Notes: generated by a model from the letters alone, not told the origin. A stretch of DNA of 64,000 nucleotides from Pelecanus crispus (GCF_030463565.1 NC_134651.1:11482734-11546733); one strand, 5' to 3'; shown: positions 9,201 to 22,664, counted from the stretch's first letter. Made by a program: numbers and translations.

Positions 9201-12200
9201 GCGGGCCCAGCAAAGGCACCGGCACAGAGCCCAGACTGCGCCAAGCCATGATGATGGGGCACCTGCGGTCCCGGCCAGCTGTTGGCCGGAGCTGCTGGCT
9301 GACGCCCAGCCCCGCTGCTCTGCAGGCTGGCACCCGGCAGCCTCCCAGGGCGGCAGGCAATGCTCACCAGCCTCCTCATACGTGTGGGAAGGACCGACGG
9401 CACCAAGACAGGAGTTTGCAAACATCCCTGGGGGCTGACTCAGCCTGATGCTGAGGCAGAAGGAGTTGGCGGGGATTTTTGTGTGTGCGGGGTGGGGGGG
9501 GAGCCTTAGCTCAGTTGCTCAGGCTGGATGATGCTACGGTGGGATGCCATCCCCAGCACAGAGTGATGTCCCTGCACTGAGATGCTTCGCCTAAAAGCTA
9601 CGGCAGGGCAGCAGCACCCATGCTGCCTCTCGCCCTGACAGAGGGGAGCCCAGGGAGGATCATTTACGCTGCAGGGAAATCACTTACGCTTGACATTTCA
9701 GCAGCAAAGGTCACCAGCTGTACTGTTGTGCGGCAGGAGCAGGTTACCTAACCCGTGCCACCGGGAAGGAGCATGTCCCAGAGGCAGGTGACAGCTGGCC
9801 TCCCCCGGCCTTGGGGCCATCATCACTGTGGGAGCCGCATCTTCCCATCCCAGCGACCCGGCTGGGTTTTAAACCCAGGTATGAAGCCGCGGGGATGTGG
9901 CCCATCGCTAATGAAGCATCAGGCAGCGGTGGCCGAGGGCTGAAGGAGCTGGGCAGGCGGTCAGCCAGCCCACCCCCTCCTCTCCAGCTTGGCAGGTTGG
10001 TTATCTGATGCCGGCCCAGCTCGTTTCACTTAGTTTCTGTAGCACCAACAAGGATCTGAGCAGGCTAGGGGGGTTTGGTAGCCACCCAGCTGACTACTGG
10101 CCCAGGGAGCTGGGGGGCCAGCTTCTTGGTCCCCAGCTGTCCCATTCCAGTAGAACAAAACCACCCAAGGACCCTCCTCATGGCACCCACGGCTGATCCT
10201 TCCTTAAAATCCAGGCTATAATGCTCTGGTTTCCAGCCCGGCAGCCACGTGTCCAGGCACAACGGGGGGCAGCCAGACCCCAGCTAAGCCAGGAGCAACC
10301 TGCCATGTGTGGGCCCTTGCACCCCGTTGGCATCCTTACCTTGGTGCCAGCCGGGGCAGAGGGCAGCGGGGCAGATTTGGTGGAGGAGTCACAGAGGGAT
10401 AGGCTCTTCTGGCCCTGCTGGGAGGCGGCATCGGTGCCAGGGGCTGAGGAGCCACCCTCGGGGGCCACGTCGCGGGAGCCGGTGGACTCGCTGCTGGTGG
10501 AGCTGCGGGAGAGCAGCCCCTGGCTGCGGTCGGTGCTGACGGAGCAGTGCGTCAGGACGTACTGCTCCTGGATGTAGGAGGGCTGGTAAATCCGCTTCCA
10601 GATGTCTCCCCCCGAAACGGGATCCGCACCTGCGGGCAAGCACACAGCCCATCAGCCCACGGCTCCCACGCCTGCCCCAAATCCCGGCCCTTGGCCCCAC
10701 TCACTCCGCTCTGACACCTCCGTGCTCCCGGCAGAGAGCTCCAGGGAGGCATCCCCAGGTCCCGGGGTGCTCTGGGGCGGCTGGCGGCTCTCCCCAGGAC
10801 TGGGGACCTCCTCCTGGGAGGGGAAGGCTGAGCCCCGGGAGCCCCGGCGAGCCCCTTCCCGGCCCTGGCAGAGAGAAGGCATCACCGTCAGCCCCCCGGC
10901 ACAGGGAGAAGCCAGCGGCACCGTGAACGTGCCGTCCTCCCCATGCCCGGCTGACGCCGGTCGTACTGGTGGGCGCCTGTCGCGGAAGCGAGCGATGCTG
11001 TAGAGGACGCAGTAGCTGACGAGGCGGTCACCGGGATAGAGGGCCGGCAGTTCAGTGGGCGAGAGCAGAGCCTCCATGCTGTCGGGGACGTACCAGTCGA
11101 TGGTGATGTCGCTGATGGCCGGCTCGATCGCCTTCTTCAGGGACTTGATCAGCTGGGGCAGGGAGAGGAGCCGGTGTCAGCCACCACGGCGGCCCCTGTG
11201 CCCCCAGTCCCCGCCCGGGCATTACCTTGGGCTGCAGCCGCTCGGCCGGGCTCAGGAACTCGGCGCGGCCCCGGCTCACCTTGGCCATGCCCTTCAGCAG
11301 CCGCCGGCATGCCCGCGGGCCCATGCCGAAGCTGAAGCACCTGCAGGAGAGAGCCAGGTGATGAAAGGCCATGGCCAGGCCGGTGCCGGGGCCTGGCTAG
11401 CCCCGCGGCGAGCCCCGCAGGAGGGATGGGCAGGGGCATTTGACAGCCAGAGATGCCGCCCCGGCTGCGTGCCGGGTTGGGGCACCCTGGGGGAAGCCAA
11501 GCCGGTGGGATTGGGGATGTGATGGGTGAAGGACACCCTCGGGGCTGGCAGAGGTGAGACTTGGGGCTGCAGAAGGAGAGATCGGTGGGAACAGCCCAGG
11601 GGACATGGAGAGCACTGTGACCCCGCCGCGGTGCCAGTGCCGTACCTGACGGTGCTGGCCTGCCTGCGCACCAGCCGAAGGATCCTGCTCACGTTGCCTG
11701 CCGCCGCGTTGGTGAAGAGGAAGAGCTGGCGGGGGTAGCCGTGGTGGAGGGGCTGCGCCAGTGCCCAGCCCAGGGCTGCCAGCAGGTTGGTGCTGCCCGC
11801 GTCTGCCCGCAGCCCGCCGAGGTGCTCGCAGGCACGCCGCAGCGTCTCCTGCCCGCATGGAGAGCCGGCCTCGCAGCGGTCCCTGGCTCGCCAGCCCCGA
11901 CCCCACACCAGGGAGGCGGGAGGAGGGACGGAGAGGGGCTGGTGGGGGGCTTTGCCCAGCAGCACTCACGTTGCTGCAGAGACGGCTGGATGGGAAGAGT
12001 GGCTTGACATCGGCGCCGAAGCCAGCGATGTTGAGCAGCGTCCCCGATGGGAGGCTCTTCAGGGCCACCAGCAAAGCCTCCTGGGGTGACAGCAGGGACC
12101 AGGGAGGGCCGCTAAGGACCAGCCACCCGTGGAGCATCCCTGGCCCCGCGGCACCCTGCAGCCGTGCCTCACCTTGACCTTGTCGAGGTCGGGGCTGCTC

Positions 12201-14795
12201 ATGGCGCTGCTGCGGTCGACGAGGAAGAGGACCTCGCGGGTGACGCTCTGCAGGTCCCCAGGGATGCCCTCCGCCGCCGGGCAGAAGTTCAGCATCAGCA
12301 CGGGGTTGGGGAAGATGTCTTTGTGGAAACGCTTCTGCACGAAAACCACCTGCGAGCCAGGTGGGCCAGGGGCTTTCTCGCACCCCCTGGCCCACGCTGA
12401 GGTCTTCCTTGCCCCCCTCCCACCGCCTCCCCGCTTCCTCCTCCTCCTCCTCCTCCCTGCTGGGCTGGTGATGGCTGTGCCCCGTCACCTGTCTCTCGCC
12501 GCTGCCATCCTTCCTGGCGATCCGCACGTAATCCCGGCGGCTCCGGATGTGGGCCTCGTACTCGGGGTACGTCATGGTGCCGTCCTCCATCACCAGGTGG
12601 GGGTGGTGGGGCTCTGGGGGGCACAGGGGGGTTCAGAGCCACCCTGTGCCGCAGGGGGGTGGGGGATGCTCCAAATGCTTTTGGGGTGATGCCCCATCTC
12701 CCCCAAACCCGCCAAGGGCGCCGTTCCCCCTCACCGCAGGGGTAGAGGATGATCTCCAGGTCCCTGTCGTAGCGGTGGGGCTCGGCCAGCGTGACGCAGG
12801 TGGTGGTGGCAGAGCTGGCCCAGGGGTCGGCGTCAGCTCGCAGCGCGTGGGACGGGCTCTCCAGACCTGCCGGGGAGAGCAGGCGGTGGGGCAGCCCCTC
12901 GTGCCCCCCGCGCCTCGGCCCCCCACCCGCTGGGCTCCGCGCCTGTGCCGGACACGGCGCCATGGCGGTGGCTGCTCCCTGCCAGCTCTAATGGGATTAA
13001 CTGGGCTGGCAGCCAGGAGCGCGTCCCCACCGCCTCGCATCCCCTCCTCACCCGTCCATTGCGTCTCCCCGGGGAAGGAAGATGCTGATGCAGAGCTGCC
13101 CAAAGCCACGTGTGGGGTGACTTTGGGGGGTCCCAGCCCCCAGCCCCGCAGGTGCATGGGCAAAGGGGTTCTTCATGGGTAGGGAGTACAAGAGGCTGCC
13201 CAGGAAGGGGGCTTGTGTCCCCGTAGAAGCACAGAGGGACCAGGGGGATGCCATCCCAGGGGTTATCACCCATATTTCGGGAGGTTTTACCCAACCAACC
13301 AACACTGCCCAAGCTGCCTCCCTACCTGCCAGCAAGCAGGGGCCCTTCACCAGCAGCTCAAAGGCAAACTCATAAGGAAAAGGGTTGCAGGGTCGTCCCC
13401 GAAAGACATCGATGCTCTCTGCAGGCACCGTGGGGGGTGGCTGGCTCCGGGTACCCGGCCCCCCGAAACAGCTGGTGGGGCTGCAAGGGGAGAGGCAGTG
13501 ATGGCTCCTGCCCCCCTCCCCGCTCGCCCAGTGTCGGCATTCCCCCCCCCGGGATGGCGGAGACTGAGGAAGCCATGAAAATCACCATAGGGCCAACCTG
13601 TCGTCACACAAGCTTGCCGGCTCGCTCTCGGGGACGGCAGGGATGCGGGGCGTGAGGATGGGGGGGAGGAGGAGGCGCAGGGCCCCGTCCGGCAGCGTGG
13701 CCAGCTCCTGCGCCGTGCTCAGGGTGACGGCCAGGCTCTCCGCCGGGCACAGCGTGCCCGTGGTGATGACAAAGGTGGAGCGCTCTGTGTCTTCGTCCAG
13801 GACGAGGTGGCCTGGGGAGGGGAGGGATGCAGGGGGGTCAGTGAGGTTGGGGAAGGGGGGGGTTGTGTTAATTGCACTAATTACTCTCAAAGGGGGCAAC
13901 AGAGGCCATGCAAAGGGTAAAGACCCAGGAGAGGAGGACAGAGGGGAAAGGGGATGGGGCTGCCCTGGCACAGGGAGCAGCAGCAGTCCTCATGGAAAAG
14001 CAGCAGTGAGGATGAGGAGCCCTCCCTGGGCTCTGAGCCTCCCAGCCAGGAGGATCCAACAGGATCACCCGTGCCATGGCACTTACCACCGGCACAGCGG
14101 CACAGCCGGCCGGGGCTGGGGCCGCACTGGAGGCAGCAGTCCTGCGCCTGGTGCCGGTTCTGGACCTGGAATGTCACCCGCCGGCTGCCCACCACCGCCT
14201 CGAAGCCAGCCACCACCTCCGACTCCTCCAGTGGGTAGATGAAGACGCCTGCGGGCAGGAGAGACCCGAGGCAGATCCTGGCACGGACACCGTCGCGGTG
14301 CTGCCCACGGCAGCACCACTAAGAGCAAGGCGATTTAAATGCACGAGAGTGGGACAACATGCAGGAAGGACCCAGAGCCTCCCTAGCCCGGAGGAGGGCA
14401 GGGAGGATGAAATCCCCCTCTTCCTCAGCATTGGGAATGTTTTTGCCTGGTCTCACTCTTCTCTTACCCACAGGGCGATGCTGGGTGTTGGCAGTGCCCC
14501 CACCACCGCTGACCTCTGCCTTCGCTCCCCAAACTGAGCAAGGTTTGGGGGCCAGGACACAAGTGAGCTGGAGACGGCATGCTCTCAAGCATGGGTGTTT
14601 TTTGGGGGCCATGCAGGCAGCCTGGGTCCCTGCCAGTCCTGATAGCTCCCCCTTACCTTCCACGGGCTCCTCGTGGGGGTTGGTGTACACGAGGTGAGCG
14701 GTGATGCTCAGGGAGTACCCGTTGGCACAAGCCTTCACCCTGGAGCTCTTCAGGGGCAGAGCCTCCCAGGAGGAGAGGGCGTACAGGCCCGGCAT
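6299..14795 (-). CDS. VWA5B2: von Willebrand factor A domain-containing protein 5B2
   Basis: Twenty coding exons, 1309 residues (human about 1242): 14795-14657, 14248-14087, 13811-13598, 13480-13326, 12866-12735, 12613-12489, 12349-12173, 12080-11970, 11848-11646, 11340-11226, 11152-10705, 10629-10340, 9178-8953, 8865-8521, 8435-8298, 8183-8100, 7838-7761, 7551-7482, 7217-7109, 6907-6299. All phases close. The start MPGLYALSSW matches human MPGLYCPSSW. A VIT domain occupies about residues 1-150 and a VWA domain starts near 348 (FLVDRSSAMS). Conserved downstream blocks are IWKRIYQPSYIQEQYVLTHCS, NLLSPTHLDWDMLVEP and the tail WATAVALAWLEHRCAGFFEEWEL. The metal-site motif reads D354-x-S356-x-A358, so the last serine of DxSxS is absent, as in human DSSSV. 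Long serine/proline-rich linkers lie between. No signal peptide is evident. The function is not established. Confidence 0.93.
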
Positions 14796-15310
14796 GGTCC
14801 CTCGGCGGGCAGCTGCAGGCAGAGGGGAGGCAGGCACTGGGTACTTGGGGACGGGGTCTGCCAGGAAGGGGTTTGTGCGTGCAAGCTGCTTCCATTTGCC
14901 CAGCCTGCAAGGTGGGAGCAGGTCCCCAGCCCTCCCCATCCTCGGGATGCTGCTCTGCAGCATCCACAAAACACACAGACCTGGACCCCGATCTCTGCTC
15001 AGACCCCAGCCCACCTGGAAAATGGGTCTGGAGCCACGGAAGCCCAGAGAGCTCTTCCACCCCATGGGTAAATATACCTGGCTATTGGGCAGCAAAATGA
15101 CTTCTTGTGGGCAGCAGCAGTTACATGCAAGCCCCGAGTCCCAGCAGACAAGCAGGGACTCCTAGACACGGTGGATAACAGCCAGCCACATGCAGCCTAT
15201 CTCTCGGTGGTTCCAGAGCCTCCCCAGACCATCTCCTGCACTGGCTGGGAGAGGAGCATCTGCTGCTCCCATCTCCATCCACCCACAGAGGTTACCAGGG
15301 CAATTTGTTT

Positions 15311-15342
15311 AAAAAAAAAAAAAAAAAAAAAAAAGAAAAAAA
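15311..15342 (+). repeat. Poly(A) tract
   Basis: Twenty-four consecutive A residues followed by a G and eight more. The sequence upstream shows no retrogene or SINE body that I recognise, so it is recorded as a simple repeat. Confidence 0.85.
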
Positions 15343-17742
15343 AGAAGAACGGCTAGAAGCCCACGGCGTAACTAGGACAAAACAGCGAGCAGTGTTTGCT
15401 GGGGGTTTAATAATTAACAACAAGGTCAGCACTGCACTGAAGCGTGGCACAGAGGGGAAGGCACTGCAGGGGGGAGTCCGGCTCGGGGGACGATGCTCTC
15501 TGCCTCCAGGCAAGTGATGCTCTGCCCAGAGGTGGGCATGTGCAGCATCCCACCCTTTGGCAGCGGTCGTGGGAAGAGAGGTGGCTGGGGATGCCTTGCA
15601 GCCAGAGCACCAACCCATTCCACCCCTCTCTTCCCCTTGGAAAAACCACCCGGGAGCAGGATCCCAAACAATTGCCCAGAGCCAAGGCATCTCTTTAACA
15701 TTGTCTTACCCTGTACTATCGCATATTTGCGTAAAATATTCAGGTCAGCCTTAGCCCTGCCTCTCTGTGGACAGTGTGCATGGGTCCCACTCCAGGCACG
15801 GGTCTGCACCTCCACACCGTATCCTGCGCCTGCTAGCCCACAGCAGCGAGGTCCCCGCATCACGCCGTGTGCCAGCACATCAGCGTGCAACGCGCCTGGG
15901 GTGAGGACAAGGCCAGGTACGAGTGAACCATCTGGTCCCCCGACTCCGGTGGCCTTTGTCCTGGGAACAGCTCGTACGAGCATCGGTAACTGGAGGCACG
16001 GGGTGTCCTTGGCACATGGTCACAGGGTGCCTCTCTCAGAGCATCCCTGAAAGCGGAGAAGGGCTACATCCTCAGAGGCAGCATCAGGACTGAGCCCCTG
16101 GCTGGCACAAGACAGGGAGCCCCCGGGAAGCACAGAAGTGCATTAGCAACGTGGCTGCGTCCCAGGAAAATAAGTCCATTACGCCAGAGGGGAGCTGTTT
16201 ATCTGCTCAATTGGCATCGCAGGGTTGTGCTGGCAGGTCCACCCAACCACCCCCTGCCACCTCCAGTTCTTCACCCCATGTGCAGGATGCTGCACACCCT
16301 GCTGAGACCCCCAGGTTGCTATCCCAGCGCACAAGGCAGTGCAGGGGCAATGCACGGGCCAGTTTTCCTCCATGTCGGCTGTGCCACCACCAGGAATATC
16401 ATCAGCTGGGTGCTGCCCTGACCACAGAACCCAGCTGGGCTCCGGGGACTGGGACTCCCCCAGCCCAGCCACATCAAGCCATTAAAGACGGATTTCACCC
16501 CAAAGCCCTTCCATTTGTTCCCAAGACACCCAGCTTAACGCTCAGCAACGCGCCTGCTATTTGCCATGCCGCCCATTGGCCGGGGCACCACTGGCTTGTT
16601 TACCAGAGACTTACCAGAAAAGCCATCCCGGCTGCTTTTTATCACTTCTCTTTACATTTACCCTCACAGAGTAAACAGGGCCCATCTGGCCCTGCCGCAC
16701 TTCGTGCTGGCTGCTCTAAGCCCCGTGGTAATGAATAAAACCAGACCTGATGGTACTCGCCCCAGCCTCTTCATCCTCTTCCCCTGGGGCAGCAAACTGT
16801 CCCCAGGTACCAGTGCATCATCAGCAACAGGTCCTCGGCCTCCTCCCCATCCCCAGCATGGTCGCCAGTGCCTTCGCAGCCCCCTCCTCTTCCTTCCTCC
16901 CCACCTGCTGCCCACAGGAGCTGGTTTAACCAGCAGCATCCCTGATATGGAGGGGGCTGCAGCAGGAGCGGGGCTGGGGGCGGCTCGCCATGCCGGCAGC
17001 AGAAAGCCCTTGGCGAAGGCAAGAAGGAGCTAACTCTTCTCTAGGTCAGAAAAACTTAACATTTCTCTTCTCGCCCGTGGGCAGGTTGAGTTTTTCCAGC
17101 AAGGCAGCTGCTGCAAGCTAGGCGCCTGAGCCCAGCAGACCCTCCCTAGCTGCCTGCGAAGTTGTCAGAGTTTCACCTGCTGCAGCGACAGCCGCCCGCG
17201 CCGGAGTGCAGCGTGGTCCCGGGGAAGGGTGAGGCCAGCCCCGGCAAAGGCAAACCCAGCGGAAATTTCCACTGGTGACAGAGGCACAGGCCGTACAAAA
17301 GAAGGATGGAAAGACAGGAGCCCAAGCCTCTGCAGCAGTGCCTGGAGCAAGGCATCACTGTCCCTGCTGCTCGCCTGCGCTACCCCCTGCTTCCCTTGCC
17401 TCCCCTTCCTGCGGGACATCCCCGCATCGCTCTGCTGGGATGGGGCACAAGGGCAGGAGAGCAGGATCTGTCCCAACTTCTGGAGCAGGGAGGAGGCCAC
17501 AGATTCAGGAGGTTATGGTGCTGGCTGCCCAGTGCCCATGGGGCACGCTGCTTTGAAGAGAGGAGGAGTGGAGGGGAAAGATTTCCCTGGTGGCTGCAGG
17601 TGAAGGGGACGGGGCGAAGGGCTGCCTGGCACCGCACTCGGCTGGGCTGTCCCCGGCCTGAGCTGCCAGCCTGCGGTGCTGTCCCCTGGCTGGCACTGCT
17701 GCTTGGTCTGCTGGGAAGTCGAAACAGAGAGCAGAGCCCACC

Positions 17743-17790
17743 GCACACAGACACACACATACACACGCGTGCATGCACGCACACACGCCC
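17743..17790 (+). repeat. Imperfect CA-rich microsatellite
   Basis: A run of alternating purine-pyrimidine sequence, CACA interrupted by GCGTGCATGCACGC, able to adopt Z-form. It is intergenic and not associated with a gene I can identify. Confidence 0.75.
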
Positions 17791-20700
17791 TGGCCCATGC
17801 ACCACAGCCAGAACCACCATGTCCAGGACCTGTGCTGCTGCTCTCGCCTCCCCAGAGCTGCTAAAACCCCTGGAAAACCCCAGCCCCATGCCAGGGAACA
17901 GGAGTTACTTGCTCTCAATGCACCCTAACACAGGCACACCCCAAAAAAATGTCCCAGCCCCCCCAAATTCCCCCTGACACAGGAACATCCTGGCAGGGCA
18001 ACCCTGCAAAAGGGTTCCACTGCTCCTCCGGCCACGGGACATTTGTGGCATGGACCAGGGACCGGCTGCTGATACCCTGGGGCATGTTCCCAGCAGTTAT
18101 TAAAGCCAGCCCTGTCGGGTCCATGCTGGAGGGTGATTTCAGCACTTTTGTGGCCCTGCTGCCTCATCTCCCACCTCTTGCCCCTCCTGCAATCCAGGGC
18201 TGCCCCAAAAGCAGGTGTGCAACCCTGAGGCACCCAGGAATTGCAGAATACCCGCAGGGTCCCAGGCCACCGTGGTCCCAGACTCCCTCTCTCCCCGGCC
18301 CTTACCTGGAGGAGGAGGATGATGACACAGGGGCTGCAGGCTTGGCTCAGCACCCACTGGGTCCTTGCCCTCCGCAAAGCCCTCTGCCCTGGGGGTGGGT
18401 TTCCCTGCCCCTCTGGCTTAGGGGGCTGCAGTACCCAGAGGGGATGAGCGGTCCTTCCCCACCTCTCCCTGCTGCAGGCTCCCTCTCTGGCACTGGCTCC
18501 TTCACCGCCCTCGCTCCATCCCTCGCTCCCTGTGCCAGCAGCAGAGCTGCTCCAAGCCCAGCCTCATTAAAGAGACACACTCCCTGGTACCGCCGCCCCG
18601 GGGAGGGCTGGGGCATGCTCTCATGGGTGGTGCCGGGGGTCTCAGGGGACAGCCAGCACCCCAGGAAGGTGACAGGCACCAACCAAGAGCAGGGCCCACC
18701 CCCGTGGGCTGCTCTGCGCAGACAGCATGGAGATGTCCAGCCAAACTCGGGTGCTGGTGAGACCCCAGGGTGATGCTGCGGCACCCACAAACATGGGGTT
18801 TGGCTGCCGGTGACACACAGCCACCCCCTGCACCCCCCACCCCCCCTGAACAAAGCACAGGGCAAAACACAATCCCCCATCAGCCGGCTGAACTCTCCAG
18901 TACAAATACTGTGGGCCACAAGTGTCACAAACAGCTTCGCTAGGACAGGTCTCAACTGCCCTGAGACTGCCACAAGAGAGCTGGGCACAGGCGGGTGCCG
19001 AGCATCCACCCCAAACGCAGACACCCTGGAGTCCCACCGGGACCATCCCTGTCAGCCTCCGTGTCCCGCAGTGAAATCCCAGCCCCGAAGAGCAGGAAAG
19101 GGGGGGAATTTGGGGACAGCCCAGCCTTTGGGTGACGAGCGGGACAAGCAGCCTCTATGGGGAGGGTGCAGACGGTCAGGAAATCCCAATCCCGGCAAAG
19201 TCAGGACACGTCTGCTGGCAGGGAGATCTTACTGGTGAGCCCAGCCCGGGATGCACTGGGAATCCCTCAGCTGCCACTGCTGGTCCCATGTTCCCAGGTG
19301 GGACCAGAGAAAACCATCAGATTTGGGGCTAATCCTTGCCCTGCCTTGTGCAGGCAGCTCCCTCGCTGTGCTATAGATAGGGCTGTGCTGCCGCGGCTCT
19401 TTTTATAGAGCACGCGGAGGGGAGCTCCCACCCTCCCATGCACCACAAAACGCACCGTCGCAGCCACGCCGAACCTGGAGCCAGCCCAGCCACCCGGGCA
19501 CGAACCAGGGGCAGAAAGAGCAGGCAGTGCCGGCGGGGGGAGCGGTCCCCGGTCCTCAGCAGGTGATTTTGGAGCAGTGCCGGAGCGAGGAGGCCTGGCA
19601 GAGCAGCATCTCCCCGCTGGATCTCACCTCTAAGCTGGCCCACGCACCGCTGTGGCTTTGGCTCTTCGGCACAGGTTTCACAGGTGACGGCAGGAGCTAA
19701 GGAGGAAAAATCTTGACGGAAGACGCCCTTTGCTGCACTCAGTAGCATGGGGCACGCTCCCTCCTCCCAACCCCTTACCCTGCACTTCAGCCAACACAAT
19801 TATCTGGCAGAGAGGCACTCTGCGTGTCCCCGGGGTGCTTGCAAGAGCATGCTGAGCCATTCCCTCTCCCCGTGTGAGATGCCCCACGGCATGCCTCTTC
19901 CCCTCCTTGTGCTGCATGGGGAGAGAGAAGAGCTGAAGCATGCAGCCGCTCTCCTTCCCTGTCATTTATGACCACAGGAGAAGGATGTTTATACATTACC
20001 ATACATTACACCCCTACATGACAGACGCCGTCTCTGCGAGCTGCTGGAGGCACAGCGTGCACCGCAGCACATCCACCCAGCCTGCAGCCTGCACGGGGCT
20101 CCTGCTCCCACCATCACGGCGAGCGCCGTGGCTGCTCCAGCCCCAGAAAAAAACCCGCAAGCTTTGATGTTTCTCTGAGATATTGTTTCTAGGCCAAGCT
20201 GAGGCGAAGAAAAGCATCCAAATGAGAGCGCTGGGTCGGTGCCACCAGCCGGGATGATGGGGCTCAGCCAGCCCATGGCGTCAGACGCTGTCAGTGGCCC
20301 CGGCGTTACGGCAGGTGAATAACCACAGCGTGTGCAGGGCCAGGGACGCAGCCGAGCCTGCCCAGCCCGCCAGCAATGTGTGGCAGCCCCGGTGAGATGC
20401 AGATGGGCTCCATCCCGCTCCATACAGCGCTCACACCAGTGTCAGACAACAGGCATGCGTGTCCCTGCTCTGCACCGTCGCAGCTGCGCTACAGCAGCTC
20501 ATCGCAGCCACAGATAAACCCGCAGAGAGCTCAGCATTGCTTTTTGACAGAGCGCCGAGCTAAGGCAGGCGTTAAACCCCGCAAACGCAGGCCTGGCTCA
20601 GCCCAGTGGCTCCATTAAGTGCCCTTACACCCCAACAACCCCATGCAGCCCTCGGCAGAGGCTGTTGTACCACCCAAGGGACTGTTCACTATCTGGGTAT

Positions 20701-21949
20701 TTATCCCCAAATCACACGTACCTTGTCCTGGGTTTATTGAGCTGAATTACCACCCAGATAGGGCTGGAGGGAGCACAGACCACAAAGCTCTCACATGTTC
20801 TCAGCTCCTAAGTCACTGATAAGCCCTACGAATTGAGTGCTGTGGGAGGAAATAACCCAAAGCCCAAGGAGATACCGGCTGGTGTCAGGCTGGGAGTGAC
20901 TGCACTCAATGCAGCTGTGGCTCCTCAGACCCAGCTGAGGGTTGCACGGGCAAAGGCTGCAGGGAGACGGGCAGGGGCATCCTGTTCAGCTGTCTGCTGC
21001 TCATTAATCAGCACAAATTAAAGGTGATCCTGAGGAGGGGTAGCCATGGAGGAGGAGGGGAACGCCTGGTCAAAATTGGGTGCACCTCAGTTTAACCTGT
21101 GCAATATTGGCCTGCCCAGCTGCAGGGAGTTACAGAGGGGCTGGAGGGAGGAAGCAGTAGAAAATGAAACATCAGCAGAGATGGAGATGGCTCATGGATA
21201 TATCAGGGACCCCTGGGGAAAGGAGCTGGGAAAGCTGCCAGCGCTCCTCCTGCCCAGACTTAACCGAAACCCTCCCAAGATGCCGGCGCAGGCAGACCTG
21301 GGATGCGCGCTGGTGGCTGCTGGGTTTCCTTTCTACAGCTGAAAATAGCGGGGGCTTGCAGCCCCCACGGACCTCGCAGCAGCCGGCCTGGGGCAGCCAG
21401 GCTTACTCGGGGCGGCTGGCTCCCTGCCGTGCCAGGCTCGCTGCTGGAAACGAAACTCCGTGGGTTTTGTGAACCCGAAACTCGCACGCCCCCGCCGCCT
21501 GCCTGGCTGCACAGAGGCTGTCGGTGCCGTTTGGGATCAGCTTGGGCCAGCGCGGCGGCAGCAGCAACCGGGGCTCAGCGGCACGGTGGGGCCCTGTCCC
21601 TTCCCACGGGAGACCGAGGGGAAAGCTGGGGGTGCTGGGTGCCAGGCAGGACCGGGCTGGCCCGCTTCCCTGCCGGGCTCGGACCCCTGCCCGCGGCCAG
21701 GGATGGGGCACACGGGGCTGGGGCCCCCTCCCAGGAGCAGCGGCTGAGGGCTCGGCCGGGAGAGATGGAGACGGGAGGGGGCCGGGAGAACCGGACCTGG
21801 AAGGGAAACCATCCCAAAGGCCGGGGGTGGGCAGAGCACGGAGAGAGCTGCCGGGGCTCGTCCCCAGCTCAGAGCAAAACGTTCGCGGGGCGGGGGGGGG
21901 GGCAGAGGACAGACCTGGGAAGAAAACGGAGGGAAACGGGGAGGGGGTG

Positions 21950-22200
21950 GCGGAAGGGGCCCGGGCAGCTCCCCGGCGGGCGGGGATGGCCGGGCGGCTG
22001 CTTCCCTCTAGCGGGGACCGGCGGCCAGGGCGGGGGGCCCGGCCCCGCCGCCCCCGCGGGCACGTGGTGCGGGCGGGCCGCGCTTCCGGAGCGGCGGCGG
22101 CGGAGCGGTGAGAGCGGGCGGCACCGGGCAGGGCCCCGGGCAGCTCCGGGCCCCGCAACCCGGCCCCACGGCACGCGTGGGGTGCCCCCCGGGGCGGTGC
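21950..22200 (+). promoter_or_regulatory. CpG-island promoter and non-coding first exon of the nuclease gene
   Basis: Dense CpG sequence with a CACGTG E-box near 22060 and an ETS-like CTTCCGGA near 22083. A consensus donor GTGAGA starts at 22108 directly after GCGGCGGAGCG. A matching acceptor CCGCAG ends at 22640, 24 bases before the start codon of the nuclease frame. The simplest reading is a non-coding exon 1 ending at 22107 and a single coding exon starting at 22641. This is inferred from splice signals only. Confidence 0.6.
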
Positions 22201-22212
22201 TGGGCGGTCAGA

Positions 22213-22227
22213 CCCCCCCCCCCCCCC
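22213..22227 (+). repeat. C15 homopolymer
   Basis: Run of 15 C in the presumed 5' intron of the nuclease gene. It is a likely sequencing trouble spot. Confidence 0.9.
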
Positions 22228-22450
22228 ACCCCCGGGGTCCCAGGCTGGCCGGTGGCGGCCCCTCGGGGAGCCCGCCCGGCCCCCGTGCAGCCGCGGCACC
22301 CACGGGCGCCACTTCCCCGTCCCTGGGGAGGTGGCCCCGGGGGCGACCCCGCTGTGCCCCCACCCTGTGCTCTGGGCTGGCTGGGCCGCCACCGGGCAGG
22401 AGCCCAGGCTGCTGCTGGCAGGCCCGGCCCCACGCGGGGCTGGGTTTGGC

Positions 22451-22470
22451 GGGGGGGGGGGGGGGGGGGG
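22451..22470 (+). repeat. G20 homopolymer
   Basis: Run of 20 G in the same presumed intron, followed by TGTGTACACC. It has strong G-quadruplex potential. Confidence 0.9.
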
Positions 22471-22664
22471 TGTGTACACCCCAGCACCATTGAACCAGCC
22501 AGCATGCCACCACGGTGCACCAACTGGTGTCACCAGAGAAAAGGCACGGGGACGGAGTCGCCCCGGCAGCCTGCGCAGGGAGGACCAAAGGGGAAGTTGT
22601 GTTTTGGGTAAGTGCATTCAATTTTGTTCAATACCCGCAGCGTGAGACCCTCTGACACGCAGCG

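Larger units (their letters stand above)
14796..21949. other. Intergenic and upstream region of VWA5B2
   Basis: About 7 kb with no reading frame that resembles a known protein, no CR1 element I could recognise, and no clear CpG-island core until about 21.9 kb. It may hold the VWA5B2 promoter and a non-coding first exon, since the acceptor side of the first coding exon is unresolved. A T-rich segment near 19375-19405 (CTATAGATAG, CTTTTTATAG) is the only TATA-like sequence I noticed. Simple repeats are listed separately. Confidence 0.5.

Noticed and set aside
15301-15360. Poly(A) tract as the tail of a retrogene or SINE
   Set aside because: No body resembling a gene or SINE precedes it and no target-site duplication was found.
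21303-22493. Open frames of up to about 400 codons on both strands around 21.3-22.6 kb
   Set aside because: Both strands are open at once because stop codons are scarce in this GC-rich CpG island. The amino-acid content is Gly/Pro/Arg/Ala low complexity with no family motif.
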